The notes: a model not told the origin generated them from the letters alone. Counted from the stretch's first letter, positions 22,304 to 31,556 are shown. The stretch: 64,000 bases of DNA from Mesorhizobium sp. SCN 65-20 (GCA_001724355.1 MEEF01000005.1:1-64000), one strand, 5' to 3'. A program made the numbers and translations.

Positions 22304-23620
22304 ATGACCGATACGACCTCTGGCGCGCCGGTCGACCGCGCGCGGGCCTCCGAACTTTCAGCGGTTGGCCGCTTCCTCAAGGCAACAGAACTCGACACCC
22401 GCATGCTCGGCATGGTGGGCGCGCTGCTGATCATCTGGATCGGCCTGCACCTGCTTTCGGGCGGCCTGTTCCTGACACCGCGCAATCTCTGGAACCTGTC
22501 GGTCCAGTCGTCCTCGGTCGCCGTGATGGCGACCGGCATGGTGCTGGTCATCGTCACGCGCAACATCGACCTGTCCGTCGGCTCGATCCTCGGCTTCGTC
22601 GGCATGGTGATGGGCGTGACCCAGGCCGAGTTCCTGCCCCGGGTGATCGGCCTGCCGCTTGGCGATCCGTGGATCTGGGTGATCGCCCTTGCCGCAGGCC
22701 TCGTGGTGGGTGCCGCAATCGGTGCGCTGCACGGGTTCCTCATCGCCTATCTCAGCATACCTGCTTTCATCGTCACTCTCGGTGGTCTGCTGGTCTGGCG
22801 CGGCGCGGCCTGGTGGATGACCAGTGGCCGGACCGTGGCGCCCATGGACGCGACCTTCCGGCTGATGGGCGGAGGCCCCGACGGTTCCATAGGCTCGACA
22901 TGGAGCTGGGTGATCGGCCTTGTCGCCTGCGCGGCGGTGGTGCTGATGCTGCTCAACGGCAGGCGGCAGCGCAAGCGCTTCAAGTTCCCGCTCAGGCCCG
23001 TCTGGGCCGAGGTCTTTCTCGGCACGGTGACCTGCGCGGCCATCCTGGCCGCCGTTTGGGTCGCCAACTCCTATCCGTGGCCGGTGAACATCGTCCGCCG
23101 CTACGCCGAGGCCAACGGCATCGCCATTCCGGAGGGCGGCCTGTTCATCGCCCACGGCATCGCAATTCCGGTGCTGATCGCGATCGCGGTCGGTGTGGTC
23201 ATGACCTTCATCACCACCCGCACGCGCTTCGGCCGCTACGTCTTCGCCATCGGCGGCAACCCCGAGGCCGCCGAACTCGCCGGCATCAACACGCGCTGGG
23301 TGGTGCTCAAGATCTTCATGCTGATGGGGCTGCTCGCGGCGATAGCTTCCGCCATCTCCACCGCCCGCCTCAACGCAGCCACCAACGCGCAGGGCACGCT
23401 CGACGAACTGCTGACGATCGCCGCGGCCGTCATTGGCGGCACCTCGCTCGCCGGCGGTGCGGGCACGATTGCCGGAGCGATGCTCGGCGCACTGCTGATG
23501 CAATCGCTGCAGTCGGGCATGGTGCTGCTCGGCATCGACACGCCGCTGCAGAACATCGTCGTCGGCCTGGTGCTCGTCATCGCCGTCTGGCTCGACACCA
23601 TCTACCGCAAGCGCATCTAG
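22304..23620 (+). CDS. xylH: Xylose-type sugar ABC transporter permease (XylH-like)
   Basis: 438 residues with about ten transmembrane helices. It carries the ribose/xylose permease signatures VTRNIDLSVGSILGFVGM and GRYVFAIGGNPEAAELAGIN, and a C-terminal GGTSLAGGAGTIAGAMLGALL. The central hydrophilic loop between helices (RRQRKRFKFPLRP) is longer than in RbsC, as usual for XylH. GGGAGG (22293-22298) supports ATG 22304; ATG 22253 lacks a site. Confidence 0.88.
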   Translation: MTDTTSGAPVDRARASELSAVGRFLKATELDTRMLGMVGALLIIWIGLHLLSGGLFLTPRNLWNLSVQSSSVAVMATGMVLVIVTRNIDLSVGSILGFVGMVMGVTQAEFLPRVIGLPLGDPWIWVIALAAGLVVGAAIGALHGFLIAYLSIPAFIVTLGGLLVWRGAAWWMTSGRTVAPMDATFRLMGGGPDGSIGSTWSWVIGLVACAAVVLMLLNGRRQRKRFKFPLRPVWAEVFLGTVTCAAILAAVWVANSYPWPVNIVRRYAEANGIAIPEGGLFIAHGIAIPVLIAIAVGVVMTFITTRTRFGRYVFAIGGNPEAAELAGINTRWVVLKIFMLMGLLAAIASAISTARLNAATNAQGTLDELLTIAAAVIGGTSLAGGAGTIAGAMLGALLMQSLQSGMVLLGIDTPLQNIVVGLVLVIAVWLDTIYRKRI

Positions 23621-23635
23621 CCGGGAGCCAGGATC

Positions 23636-24424
<789 letters not shown>

Positions 24425-24487
24425 CTGTATTCCGCTACTCGCGGAACGTGCTTTAATGGAGCAGGGGATACCGCGAGCCAGCCGGAT

Positions 24488-26095
24488 TTGAAGAGATACT
24501 TCCCGAGCCTCATCTTCGTGGCCGTCACGCTGGTCAGCCTGACGATGGCCGGCCTCGTCTATTTCGCGACGGTGGAAGCCGCCCGCATCAAGTTCCAGGC
24601 GGTGGCCGACGACGCTCTCAACCGCATCGAAGGGCGGGTGGAGTTCGACCTGTCGCTGCTGCGCACGACGCAGGCAATGTTCTCGGCCCGACAAGGCGCG
24701 ATCTCGCGCGACCAGTTCCGAACGTTCTTTGCGGCGCTGGATGTTCCCAGGAACTTCTCCGGATTGCGCGGAATCGGTTTCCTGCGGCTCGTCAGACGCG
24801 GCGAGGAAGCTGCGATCGTGCGCGAGCTCAAGGAAGGATACGGCATCGACCGCCAACCCTTCCCGCCGTCCGACCAGATCTGGCGCACACCGATCATCCT
24901 GTTCGAGCCGATGGACAAAGCGGGCCTCGACGCCATGGGCTACGATATGTTCACCGACGAAGGCCGCCGGGCCGCGATCGAAGCCGCCATGGCCGCAGAT
25001 GGAGAGCCGCGCGCGACGGGCCGCGTGCTGTTCGGCGCCGCGACCGCCAGTCCCAATCGCCAGCCCGGCATGCTCGTCTTCTCGCGGCTGGACGGGCCGG
25101 CAGGAGTCGACGCGCCGCCAGCGGGGTTCGTCTACGTCGCGTTCCGCACCGCCGAGCTGTTCCAGGCGGCCCTGGGAAGGGGGGCACTCCTGCCCATCAG
25201 CGCGGAGGTGTTCGATGGCCAGCCTGACGCTGAAGCACTGCTGTTCCGAACGGAGACGCCGCCCGATCCGTCGCTCGGCGACGACTTCGTGGTGCGCCGC
25301 GAGACCAAGGTGGCAGGCCGGACCTGGACGATCCTGTTCAGGCCCAGCAGCGCCTTCGAGCCGCCGTCGCCGCGCGCAGCACCGCTGATGCTCGGCCTGT
25401 TTGGGCTGATGCTGGCCGGAGCGATTGCGCTTGTCGCCCGCTACCAGCAGCGCGCCTACGAGGCGGCCTTGAAGCTGCACGAAGCGACTGAGAAAAGCCT
25501 GCTCGAGAAGGACCTGATGCTTCAGGAGATGAAGCACCGCATCAAGAATTCGATAGCGCGCGTGCTGGCCATGGCCCGCCAGACGGCGGCTGGCTCCAGG
25601 GATGTCGAGGAGTTCTCCTCGTCGTTCTCGGCGCGCCTCCAGGCCATGGCGGCGTCGCAGGACATGCTGACCCGCTCGCGCTGGCAAAGGGCGGACCTCG
25701 GCGAATTGCTACGCATCGAACTGGGCCAGGTCTTCGGCAAGGACCTGCCGTCCGAAATGGTGTCCGGGCCACCCGTCGAACTCGACGAGACGACGACGCA
25801 AGCGCTCGGCCTCACCTTCCACGAACTCGCCACCAACGCTCTCAAATACGGCGAATCGGACATCACCGGCGGCTGTTTGCGGGTCGACTGGCGACTGCGG
25901 GGAACCGGCAGGACGAAGCGGCTCGTCCTCAACTGGTCGGAGCGCAACGGCAAGGGGCTCGCAGCACCCCAGAAGACCGGCTTCGGCACCAAGCTCATCG
26001 ACATGAACATCACGCGCGAGCTGGGCGGGCGGATCGAGCGCAGCTACGCCGAAGACGGGCTGCGCGTGGAGATAGACATTCCCTACGCCGTTTAA
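24488..26095 (+). CDS. CHASE-domain HWE-family sensor histidine kinase
   Basis: 535 residues, TTG start at 24488. A membrane helix at about 6-28, a periplasmic CHASE-like region (about 60-290, FRTFFAALDVPRNFSGLRGIGF) and a second helix at about 300-320 precede the kinase core. Acceptor His350 lies in EMKHRIKNS; the N box is FHELATNALKYG, and the Trp-x-Glu (WSER) of HWE kinases is present. HWE/HisKA_2 kinases are the class that phosphorylates PhyR in the general stress response, so this membrane sensor could feed that pathway or an unlinked regulator. Confidence 0.85.
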   Translation: MKRYFPSLIFVAVTLVSLTMAGLVYFATVEAARIKFQAVADDALNRIEGRVEFDLSLLRTTQAMFSARQGAISRDQFRTFFAALDVPRNFSGLRGIGFLRLVRRGEEAAIVRELKEGYGIDRQPFPPSDQIWRTPIILFEPMDKAGLDAMGYDMFTDEGRRAAIEAAMAADGEPRATGRVLFGAATASPNRQPGMLVFSRLDGPAGVDAPPAGFVYVAFRTAELFQAALGRGALLPISAEVFDGQPDAEALLFRTETPPDPSLGDDFVVRRETKVAGRTWTILFRPSSAFEPPSPRAAPLMLGLFGLMLAGAIALVARYQQRAYEAALKLHEATEKSLLEKDLMLQEMKHRIKNSIARVLAMARQTAAGSRDVEEFSSSFSARLQAMAASQDMLTRSRWQRADLGELLRIELGQVFGKDLPSEMVSGPPVELDETTTQALGLTFHELATNALKYGESDITGGCLRVDWRLRGTGRTKRLVLNWSERNGKGLAAPQKTGFGTKLIDMNITRELGGRIERSYAEDGLRVEIDIPYAV

Positions 26096-26113
26096 CGAGC
26101 AGTAGCGGGCGCA

Positions 26114-26142
26114 CAAAAAAAACGGCCGGCAAATGCCGGCCG
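26114..26142 (-). terminator. Intrinsic terminator of the small glycine-zipper lipoprotein gene
   Basis: CGGCCGGC/GCCGGCCG (26123-26130 with 26135-26142) with an AAAT loop is followed, in minus-strand direction, by a run of eight T. It is a textbook rho-independent terminator for the leftward gene at 26167-26412. Confidence 0.85.
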
Positions 26143-26166
26143 CTTTCGATCTGGCGATTTCGCAGA

Positions 26167-26412
26167 TTAGTTGCAGCGCGCGGTGTAGATGCGGCCGCGG
26201 CTGTCGCGGTACTCGCAATAGCCGTTGCGCAGGTTGCGCACGAGCAGGCCGGAGGCCGCGCCGACGGCGGAACCAATCAACGCTCCCCTGCCGCCGTCGA
26301 TCAGGCCACCGGCTACTGCACCGACGCCCGCGCCAGTAACGACGTCGCGTTCGGTGGTGGTGCATCCTGCCAGTGCTACGACTGCAATGAGCGCAAGAAT
26401 TGCTGACTTCAT
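26167..26412 (-). CDS. Small glycine-zipper lipoprotein
   Basis: 81 residues. A lipoprotein signal (MKSAILALIAVVALAGC) precedes a glycine-zipper membrane-active segment (GAGVGAVAGGLIDGGRGALIGSAVGAASG) of the YMGG/Gly-zipper type, then a C-terminal CEYRDSRGRIYTARC with two cysteines. Such proteins sit in the outer or inner membrane of rhizobia; their precise role is unknown. It has its own strong terminator. Confidence 0.8.
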   Translation of the reverse strand: MKSAILALIAVVALAGCTTTERDVVTGAGVGAVAGGLIDGGRGALIGSAVGAASGLLVRNLRNGYCEYRDSRGRIYTARCN

Positions 26413-26472
26413 TTGTGTGGTCCTCTCACTTTAACATCGTCCCCGTCGATACTTAGCGCATCGATGGGCAAT

Positions 26473-26493
26473 CCGAAATCGATTTTCGGAAGG
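26473..26493. repeat. Shortened copy of the phoU-phoB palindromic repeat
   Basis: CCGAAATCGATTTTCGG plus AAGG repeats the core of the palindrome at 13952-13980, lacking six internal bases. It lies in the gap upstream of the lipoprotein gene. Confidence 0.5.
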
Positions 26494-26565
26494 TACAGGG
26501 CCCGCGTTCAGTCGGTCGGACCTTCAGTTTGATACGCGGCCAGCGCGACCGACCAGGCGGCCGAA

Positions 26566-26886
26566 TCAATGCTCGTGAACATAGTCCTTTTCTGGGCGCA
26601 CAGATGCCGAGACCACGTTCGTGACCCTGAGTTCGGCCTGAAGCGTGCCGTCGGGCTGCACGTTCCAGGCAAGCTCGTTGTAGTCGTCCTCGAGAGCGGG
26701 GTCGACCTCAAGGCATTTGGCAAACAGGCGCGGATACTTCGGAGCGAACTCCCCGATGGCCTTGGGCAGTTCCGCCTGGCAATCTTCATAGACCTCGAAC
26801 ACTGCAACACGGGGTTCGACCTCGCGGCAGCCGGAAAGGTCTTGCGAACAGGATACGAGTAAGAGAAGCGCAGCTATATGTTCCAT
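26566..26886 (-). CDS. Small putative lipoprotein of the EcfG regulon
   Basis: 106 residues, ATG 26886 preceded by AGGTG. The N-terminus MEHIAALLLLVSCSQDLSGC could be a short lipoprotein signal with VSC as lipobox. The mature part has cysteines in VYEDCQAE and FAKCLEV. No family recognised. A perfect EcfG promoter (26908-26932) lies 22 bases upstream of the start, so it should be induced in the general stress response. Confidence 0.6.
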   Translation of the reverse strand: MEHIAALLLLVSCSQDLSGCREVEPRVAVFEVYEDCQAELPKAIGEFAPKYPRLFAKCLEVDPALEDDYNELAWNVQPDGTLQAELRVTNVVSASVRPEKDYVHEH

Positions 26887-26907
26887 GGCCGATCACCTGA
26901 GCCAAGA

Positions 26908-26932
26908 AACGGTCGACCGGCTTAGAAGTTCC
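26908..26932 (-). promoter_or_regulatory. EcfG promoter of the 106-aa protein gene
   Basis: Minus strand GGAAC (26928-26932), 16 bases, CGTT (26908-26911): exact match to the alphaproteobacterial EcfG consensus. Confidence 0.8.
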
Positions 26933-26987
26933 GCAGCAGCCCTACTTCAATCGGTTGTATGAGGATAAGGCGTTTAGGCGAGACCTG

Positions 26988-27983
26988 TTACTCCAGTTCG
27001 AAGTTCGCCCTGGGCATGGTGAGGCGATATTCGAGCCTGTCCGTGCCGATGTCGAGCGCGGCGCTGCCGCTCAATGCCGTGGGCACGACGCGTTCGAGGG
27101 CCACGCTGCCGAAACGCTTCTGGCGCACCTTGGCGTCGGTGCCGACGTCGATGATCTCGACCCACTTCAGCGTCATCTGCTCGTTTCCGTCTGGCGCCTG
27201 GGAGAGATCGGCCTCGACCTCGACATAACCGTCGGCATGCGACAAGGCCCCGTAGCTGACCGAATTGACCGCGAGCTCGTGCATGGCGAGGCCGACGTGC
27301 AAGGCAGCATTGGGATTGAGATAGGGGTCGGTGCCGGCGAACCGCACGGTATGCTCCGTGTCCATGCTGTAGCGGCCCAACTGGCCGACGACGAGTTCAC
27401 GAAAGCTGGCACCGCGCCAGTTGGACGAGGTCACGAGATCCTGCGACGCGGCGATGGACTGCAGCCGTCCCCGGAAGCTCACGAGAAAGCCGTCGATGGT
27501 GCCGGAATAGTGGCCGGTTTGGCTGGCGATGCTCTGGATGATGGCGAGAAGGTTCTTGGATCGGTGACTGACTTCGCGCAGCAGTGCCTTCAAAGTCTGT
27601 TCACGCCGCTTCTGCTCGGAAATGTCGAGCACGGTGACGATCACGCCCTTGATCTTGCCCGCCGGCGTCCGGTCGGCATCGATCCATATCTCGAACCAGC
27701 GCATGCCCATTCCGTCGTCCGCGACACTGATTTCCAGCACGTCGGCATTGCCGGTGGCGAGAACGTTCTTCTTGGCAGCGTCCAGCCGGTCGGCCTGTTG
27801 CGACGGCAAAGCGCCGTTGCCTTCGTGGCTGGATTCAAGCCAGGGCGGGTTCAGATTGTGCGACCAAACGGTTCGGAGGCGGCGGTCTTGATAGAGCACG
27901 GCAATGCCGGCGTTGCGCGATGCGTGCAACAGTGCGGTGTCCACGCGCGTGTCCGGGTCGATGTGGGAAGGAGGATCGGCCAT
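26988..27983 (-). CDS. PAS-HWE histidine kinase, probable PhyR kinase
   Basis: 331 residues, no membrane segment. An N-terminal PAS domain (about 15-125, GIAVLYQDRRLRTVW to TVLDISEQKRR) is followed by an HWE/HisKA_2 core. Acceptor His140 lies in REVSHRSKNLLAIIQSIASQT, the N box is HELAVNSVSYGALS, and Trp-Val-Glu is the W-x-E motif. The usual N-box Lys is Ser here. It is separated from phyR only by the DUF1328 gene, on the same strand, as is typical of PhyK-type kinases that phosphorylate PhyR under stress. The input signal is unknown. Confidence 0.85.
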   Translation of the reverse strand: MADPPSHIDPDTRVDTALLHASRNAGIAVLYQDRRLRTVWSHNLNPPWLESSHEGNGALPSQQADRLDAAKKNVLATGNADVLEISVADDGMGMRWFEIWIDADRTPAGKIKGVIVTVLDISEQKRREQTLKALLREVSHRSKNLLAIIQSIASQTGHYSGTIDGFLVSFRGRLQSIAASQDLVTSSNWRGASFRELVVGQLGRYSMDTEHTVRFAGTDPYLNPNAALHVGLAMHELAVNSVSYGALSHADGYVEVEADLSQAPDGNEQMTLKWVEIIDVGTDAKVRQKRFGSVALERVVPTALSGSAALDIGTDRLEYRLTMPRANFELE

Positions 27984-28186
27984 GCGATCGGGTTCGCCTT
28001 GCTCCGTTCTATGACGCGAAAGGCAGGGCGAGCGGTTGGGAATCCGGTACCGTCAGCCTACTGATCGCAGTGCCCAAAAAAGGTTCCGCCGGATAGTGCG
28101 CCCTTGCGGGAGCGCTACCCGGCGGCGCTGGAAACCGGTTGAGGGGAACGGTCTCCAGTTTTGGTCCATTCTGCATTTTGCCGGCG

Positions 28187-28354
28187 TCATCCCGCGCGCC
28201 TGAACAGGCCCGCGATCAGGGAAATGACCAGGAACGCCAGGAAGATGAAGAACAGTATCTGTGCGATACCGGCGGAGGTTCCGGCAATGCCGCCGAAGCC
28301 GAGCGCGCCGGCGATAATCGCCACCACAAGGAATACAAGCGCCCAGTAAAGCAT
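28187..28354 (-). CDS. DUF1328 small membrane protein
   Basis: 55 residues with two hydrophobic segments ([19 protein letters not shown] and [19 protein letters not shown]) around the [12 protein letters not shown] turn, the pattern of the DUF1328/YtjA family. AAGGAG seven bases upstream fits the second of two ATGs. It has its own EcfG promoter and is therefore predicted to be stress-induced. Molecular function unknown. Confidence 0.9.
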   Translation of the reverse strand: MLYWALVFLVVAIIAGALGFGGIAGTSAGIAQILFFIFLAFLVISLIAGLFRRAG

Positions 28355-28383
28355 CATCTATCTCCTTCAAATGATGTCTAAAA

Positions 28384-28409
28384 AACGTGTCGCCCCTGGG
28401 TTTGGTTCC
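28384..28409 (-). promoter_or_regulatory. EcfG promoter of the DUF1328 gene, inside a hairpin
   Basis: Minus strand GGAAC (28405-28409), 17 bases, CGTT (28384-28387). The -35 element falls in the loop and stem of the inverted repeat 28391-28418. Confidence 0.75.
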
Positions 28410-28418
28410 CCAGGGGCG
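28391..28418 (-). terminator. Hairpin downstream of phyR
   Basis: CGCCCCTGGG (28391-28400) and CCCAGGGGCG (28409-28418) form a perfect 10-base stem with an 8-base loop. On the minus strand it follows phyR and is succeeded, five bases later, by TTTTTT. It looks like an intrinsic terminator for phyR that overlaps the DUF1328 promoter. Confidence 0.6.
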
Positions 28419-28431
28419 GTGCTAAAAATGC

Positions 28432-29226
28432 CTATGCAGCAGCTTTGGCTTGTCTGTCAAAGAATAGCGCCTGACTGATCAGCGCCTTGACCATATCCGG
28501 GTTGAAAGGCTTGGTGACGAGGAAGGCCGGTTCCGGCCGCTCGCCGGTGAGAAGGCGCTCGGGGAAGGCGGTGATGAAGATCACCGGCAGCGACCGCGAC
28601 GACAGTATCTCGTTGACCGCGTCGATGCCCGAGCTGCCGTCGGCGAGCTGGATGTCGGCCAGCACCATCTTCGGGTGCGTCTTGGCAAACAGCGCAGTCG
28701 CCTCGGCGCGCGTGCGGGCGGTGCCCACGACACGGTGGCCCAGGCTCTCCACCATTTCCTCGATGTCCATGGCGATGAGCGGCTCGTCCTCGATGATGAG
28801 GATGTCGGTCGCCACCTGGCGCGAGATTTCGCTGCTGGCTTCCTGTAGCAACTCCGAGAACTGGTTTTCGTCTACATCGAGCACTTCGGCCGCCTCAGGC
28901 TCGGTAAAGCCCTCGACCGCCACCAGCAGGAAGGCTTGGCGGGGGCGGGGGGCGATGGCCGAAAGGTTGGCTGCGGCGCGCTGCTCCCAGGCGAGCGGCG
29001 GCGTTTCCTGCGGTACCTTGATCGAGACCGAGGTGAACAGCTTGGCGAACATGCGGTAGAGCGCGATGCGGTCGCTCGATGCGCGCGGGAAGATGTCGAT
29101 GTCGGCGATGATTGCCTCCAGCATCGCCGCCACCAGCGCGTCGCCGCTTTCCTGCGAGCCGGAAACCGCTCGCGAGAAACGGCGGAGATAGGGCAGATGC
29201 GGTGCAATTCGGGTAGAAAGGGTCAT
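28432..29226 (-). CDS. phyR: General stress response anti-anti-sigma factor PhyR
   Basis: 264 residues. The N-terminal 130 residues mimic an ECF sigma factor (sigma2-like and sigma4-like regions: AFLLVAVEGFTEPEAAEVLDV). The C-terminal receiver has Glu146/Asp147, phospho-acceptor Asp191 (VLADIQLADG) and the conserved Lys in VTKPFN. Phosphorylated PhyR binds NepR and frees EcfG. It is divergent from nepR-ecfG with a perfect EcfG promoter of its own, giving positive feedback. The DIQLADGSSGIDAV signature is typical of the family. Confidence 0.96.
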   Translation of the reverse strand: MTLSTRIAPHLPYLRRFSRAVSGSQESGDALVAAMLEAIIADIDIFPRASSDRIALYRMFAKLFTSVSIKVPQETPPLAWEQRAAANLSAIAPRPRQAFLLVAVEGFTEPEAAEVLDVDENQFSELLQEASSEISRQVATDILIIEDEPLIAMDIEEMVESLGHRVVGTARTRAEATALFAKTHPKMVLADIQLADGSSGIDAVNEILSSRSLPVIFITAFPERLLTGERPEPAFLVTKPFNPDMVKALISQALFFDRQAKAAA

Positions 29227-29275
29227 TAGTGGACGTCTCCCTCATATGACGTTGTTGACCTTGAAGAGAGCCTTC

Positions 29276-29300
29276 AACGTTTTGTCGCTGTGAAAGTTCC
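29276..29300 (-). promoter_or_regulatory. EcfG promoter of phyR
   Basis: Minus strand GGAAC (29296-29300), 16 bases, CGTT (29276-29279), an exact match. It lies back-to-back with the nepR promoter; seven bases separate the two -35 elements. Confidence 0.85.
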
Positions 29301-29307
29301 TTGTCAT

Positions 29308-29332
29308 GGAACCTATCCGGTGCTGACGAGTT
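29308..29332 (+). promoter_or_regulatory. EcfG promoter of nepR-ecfG
   Basis: GGAAC (29308-29312), then AGTT (29329-29332) after 16 bases. One mismatch from CGTT. It drives the anti-sigma/sigma pair and gives autoregulation. Confidence 0.75.
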
Positions 29333-29418
29333 TGATGCAGAATTCGGGCGACCGGACAAGGGTGATACGCGCCCTGGCACTGGGGGACAGCCTGACGATA
29401 CAAAGGGCGAAGCATTTT

Positions 29419-29616
29419 ATGACAAGGCAGACAAGTGGCGTAGCCAACGCCGGGCCGAACCGCCGCACTGACGGCGACCTTCTGGGAACCAACTCCGAAA
29501 TCGGCCGAAAGCTCAAGCAATATTACGACGAACTCGTGTCCGATGAGGTGCCGGATCGTTTCGCCCAGCTGCTGAGCCAGCTGGAAGAAGTCGAACCCGC
29601 GCAGCAGAAGGACTGA
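29419..29616 (+). CDS. nepR: Anti-sigma factor NepR
   Basis: 65 residues from ATG 29419. The core IGRKLKQYYDELVSDEVPDRFAQLLSQLEE is the NepR signature (two helices that bind either EcfG or PhyR). A longer frame from 29290 exists, but NepR proteins are about 60 residues and the promoter -10 lies at 29329, inside that extension, so the short form is preferred. Six bases separate it from ecfG, so the two are co-transcribed. Confidence 0.92.
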   Translation: MTRQTSGVANAGPNRRTDGDLLGTNSEIGRKLKQYYDELVSDEVPDRFAQLLSQLEEVEPAQQKD

Positions 29617-29622
29617 CATCGC

Positions 29623-30168
29623 ATGGCAGCAAATCCCGGTTTCAAGGGCGACCTTCTCGCCGCGATCCCCGGCCTGCGCGCATTCGCGATGTCTTTGTCG
29701 CAGAACGCAGACAGGGCCGACGATCTTGTCCAGGAAACCCTGGTCAAGGCATGGGACAAGCAGGCGAGTTTCCAGCCAGGCACCAACCTGAAGGCATGGC
29801 TGTTCACCATCCTGCGCAACGAATTCTACTCGCAGATGCGCAAGCGCGGACGCGAGGTCCAGGACAGCGATGGGATCATGACCGGACGGCTGGCGGTACA
29901 CCCCGCCCAGCCCGGGCGTCTCGACCTCGAGGATTTCCGCAAGGCCCTGGAGCAGTTGCCCGAGGACCAGCGCGAGGCGATCATCCTGATCGGCGCTTCC
30001 GGCTTTTCCTACGAGGAGGCGGCCGACATCTGCGGATGCGCCGTTGGCACGATCAAGAGCCGTGTCAGCCGCGCGCGCAATCGGCTGCAGGAGATACTCG
30101 ACATCTCCGGCGAAGCCGACTACGGCCCCGACTCGATCGCAGCCCAGGTCATGGGATCTAACGGCTAG
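29623..30168 (+). CDS. ecfG: General stress ECF sigma factor EcfG
   Basis: 181 residues. Region 2 (about 10-75) has NADRADDLVQETLVKAWDK and LKAWLFTILRNEFYS; region 4 (about 115-170) has LPEDQREAIILIGASGFSYEEAADICGCAVGTIKSRVSRAR. This is the ECF15 (EcfG/RpoE2) type, recognising GGAAC-N16/17-CGTT promoters, of which at least six occur within 8 kb here. NepR holds it inactive until PhyR is phosphorylated. Its 3' end overlaps the convergent response regulator gene by 11 bases. Confidence 0.95.
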   Translation: MAANPGFKGDLLAAIPGLRAFAMSLSQNADRADDLVQETLVKAWDKQASFQPGTNLKAWLFTILRNEFYSQMRKRGREVQDSDGIMTGRLAVHPAQPGRLDLEDFRKALEQLPEDQREAIILIGASGFSYEEAADICGCAVGTIKSRVSRARNRLQEILDISGEADYGPDSIAAQVMGSNG

Positions 30169-30595
30169 CTGAGCCGGGAAGGCCGAGGCTCGAGGCGATA
30201 GCGTCCACGAGATCGATGCCCGAGTAGGGTTTGCTCACGAGGGTGATGCCCGGGAAACTCGCGAAGATCTCGTCCTGCCGGTCGTATCCGGAGGCGAAGA
30301 CGAAGGGAATTCCGTTCGCCTGGAGCCCGCGCGCGAAATCGAGCGTGGGCTCTCCGCCGAGCATGACGTCGATGATGGCGGCATCGTACGGGAGCGAAAC
30401 CGACTCCGCGTCCTGCAGGTTGCCGGCGACGATGATGTCGACAGCGCCGCTGTCGCGGCACAGCTGTTCGACGTCCATGGCAATCAGCGCTTCGTCTTCG
30501 AGCAGCAGGATACGCAGACCGGAAAGCTGGGTGGGCACGTCGCGGCAACTCCATCTTGGGAGTCCGAGGATGGTGCCAGACGGGGCCGCTGTCAT
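30158..30595 (-). CDS. Single-domain response regulator
   Basis: 145 residues, receiver only: acidic pair in LLLEDEALIAMDVE, phospho-Asp in AAIIDVMLGG, conserved Lys in LVSKPYSG. No output domain. Such stand-alone receivers next to HWE kinases often tune stress signalling by acting as phosphate sinks or by interacting with kinases. The frame opens at ATG 30595 without a ribosome site; GTG 30538, preceded by GGAG, is an attractive alternative giving about 126 residues. Convergent with ecfG. Confidence 0.85.
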   Translation of the reverse strand: MTAAPSGTILGLPRWSCRDVPTQLSGLRILLLEDEALIAMDVEQLCRDSGAVDIIVAGNLQDAESVSLPYDAAIIDVMLGGEPTLDFARGLQANGIPFVFASGYDRQDEIFASFPGITLVSKPYSGIDLVDAIASSLGLPGSASR

Positions 30596-30690
30596 TAAAA
30601 AAAGACATCCAGCCCGATCTTCTGGAAGCCTGCGCGCGGCCGGACGGAAGACGCGCTGCCGGTCCGATGGAATGGAGGCGAAGGCAAGGC

Positions 30691-31452
30691 ATGAGAAGTC
30701 AGGACCCTGCTCGCGCAGCGCCGCGCCAGATCCGGTGTCAGGACTGCCCGCTGAGAAGCCTGGCGGCGTTCCGGCCGTTCGAGAAGAGTGAGCTCGATTT
30801 CATCAGCCGCTTCAAGCGGGGTGAACTCGTGGCCGATCGCGGCGCCACGATCCTGGCCGAAGGCGCCAGCAAGGCCCCGCTGTTCACCGTGCTCAAGGGA
30901 TGGGGCTTCCGCTACAAGCTGCTCGAGGACGGGCGCAGGCAGATACTCAACTACGTATTGCCGGGCGATCTGATCGGGCTCCAGGGAACGCTGATGGGCG
31001 AGATGCAGCATTCGGTCGAGGCCCTGTCACCGATGCTTCTGTGCGTCTTCGATCGTGACAAGCTGACTGAGCTCTACCGCGACCATCCCGGGCTCGCCTA
31101 CGACATCACATGGATCGCGGCGCGGGAGGAGCGCATGCTCGACGAGAACCTCCTCAGCGTCGGACGCCGCTCGGCGATCGAGCGCGCGGCTTACCTCATC
31201 GCCTTCATCGCGAGCCGTGCGAGAAAGGTGGGCATGGACGGCCCGACCAAGGTGGAAATCCCCATCACCCAACAGCACGTCGCCGACACGCTCGGGCTGT
31301 CGCTCGTCCACACCAACAAGACCATCCGCAAGCTGATCCAGCTGAAGCTCGTGCAGTGGCGAGACGGCGGCTGCAGGGTGCTGGATCTCGACCGGCTGAC
31401 GGAGCTGGCAGGCTGGCAGGGGCTCGACGAAGGCGCGCGGCCGCTGCTTTAG
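30691..31452 (+). CDS. Crp/Fnr-family transcriptional regulator
   Basis: 253 residues. The N-terminus has RCQDCPLRSL with a CXXC pair, then a cyclic-nucleotide-binding-like beta barrel (about 40-150, with YVLPGDLIGLQG). The C-terminal winged helix has ITQQHVADTLGLSLVHTNKTIRKL. Only two N-terminal cysteines are visible, so an FNR-type iron-sulfur cluster is unlikely. Ligand unknown. AAGG precedes ATG 30691; ATG 30667 is an in-frame alternative. Its position beside ecfG suggests a role in stress or redox control, but this is inference. Confidence 0.85.
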   Translation: MRSQDPARAAPRQIRCQDCPLRSLAAFRPFEKSELDFISRFKRGELVADRGATILAEGASKAPLFTVLKGWGFRYKLLEDGRRQILNYVLPGDLIGLQGTLMGEMQHSVEALSPMLLCVFDRDKLTELYRDHPGLAYDITWIAAREERMLDENLLSVGRRSAIERAAYLIAFIASRARKVGMDGPTKVEIPITQQHVADTLGLSLVHTNKTIRKLIQLKLVQWRDGGCRVLDLDRLTELAGWQGLDEGARPLL

Positions 31453-31556
31453 ATCGACGATCACTGCTGCTGGAACGACTGGCGATCGGAGCCTTCTTTT
31501 CCGGCTGGATCGGACTGGAAAAATGCGCGCCGGTCGGCGATGGTTCCGGCCGGGAG

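Noticed and set aside
28083-28087. GTTCC upstream of the PAS-HWE kinase gene as an EcfG -35 box (minus strand)
   Set aside because: The expected -10 position reads GATC/TGAT types, not AACG, so the kinase gene has no visible EcfG promoter.
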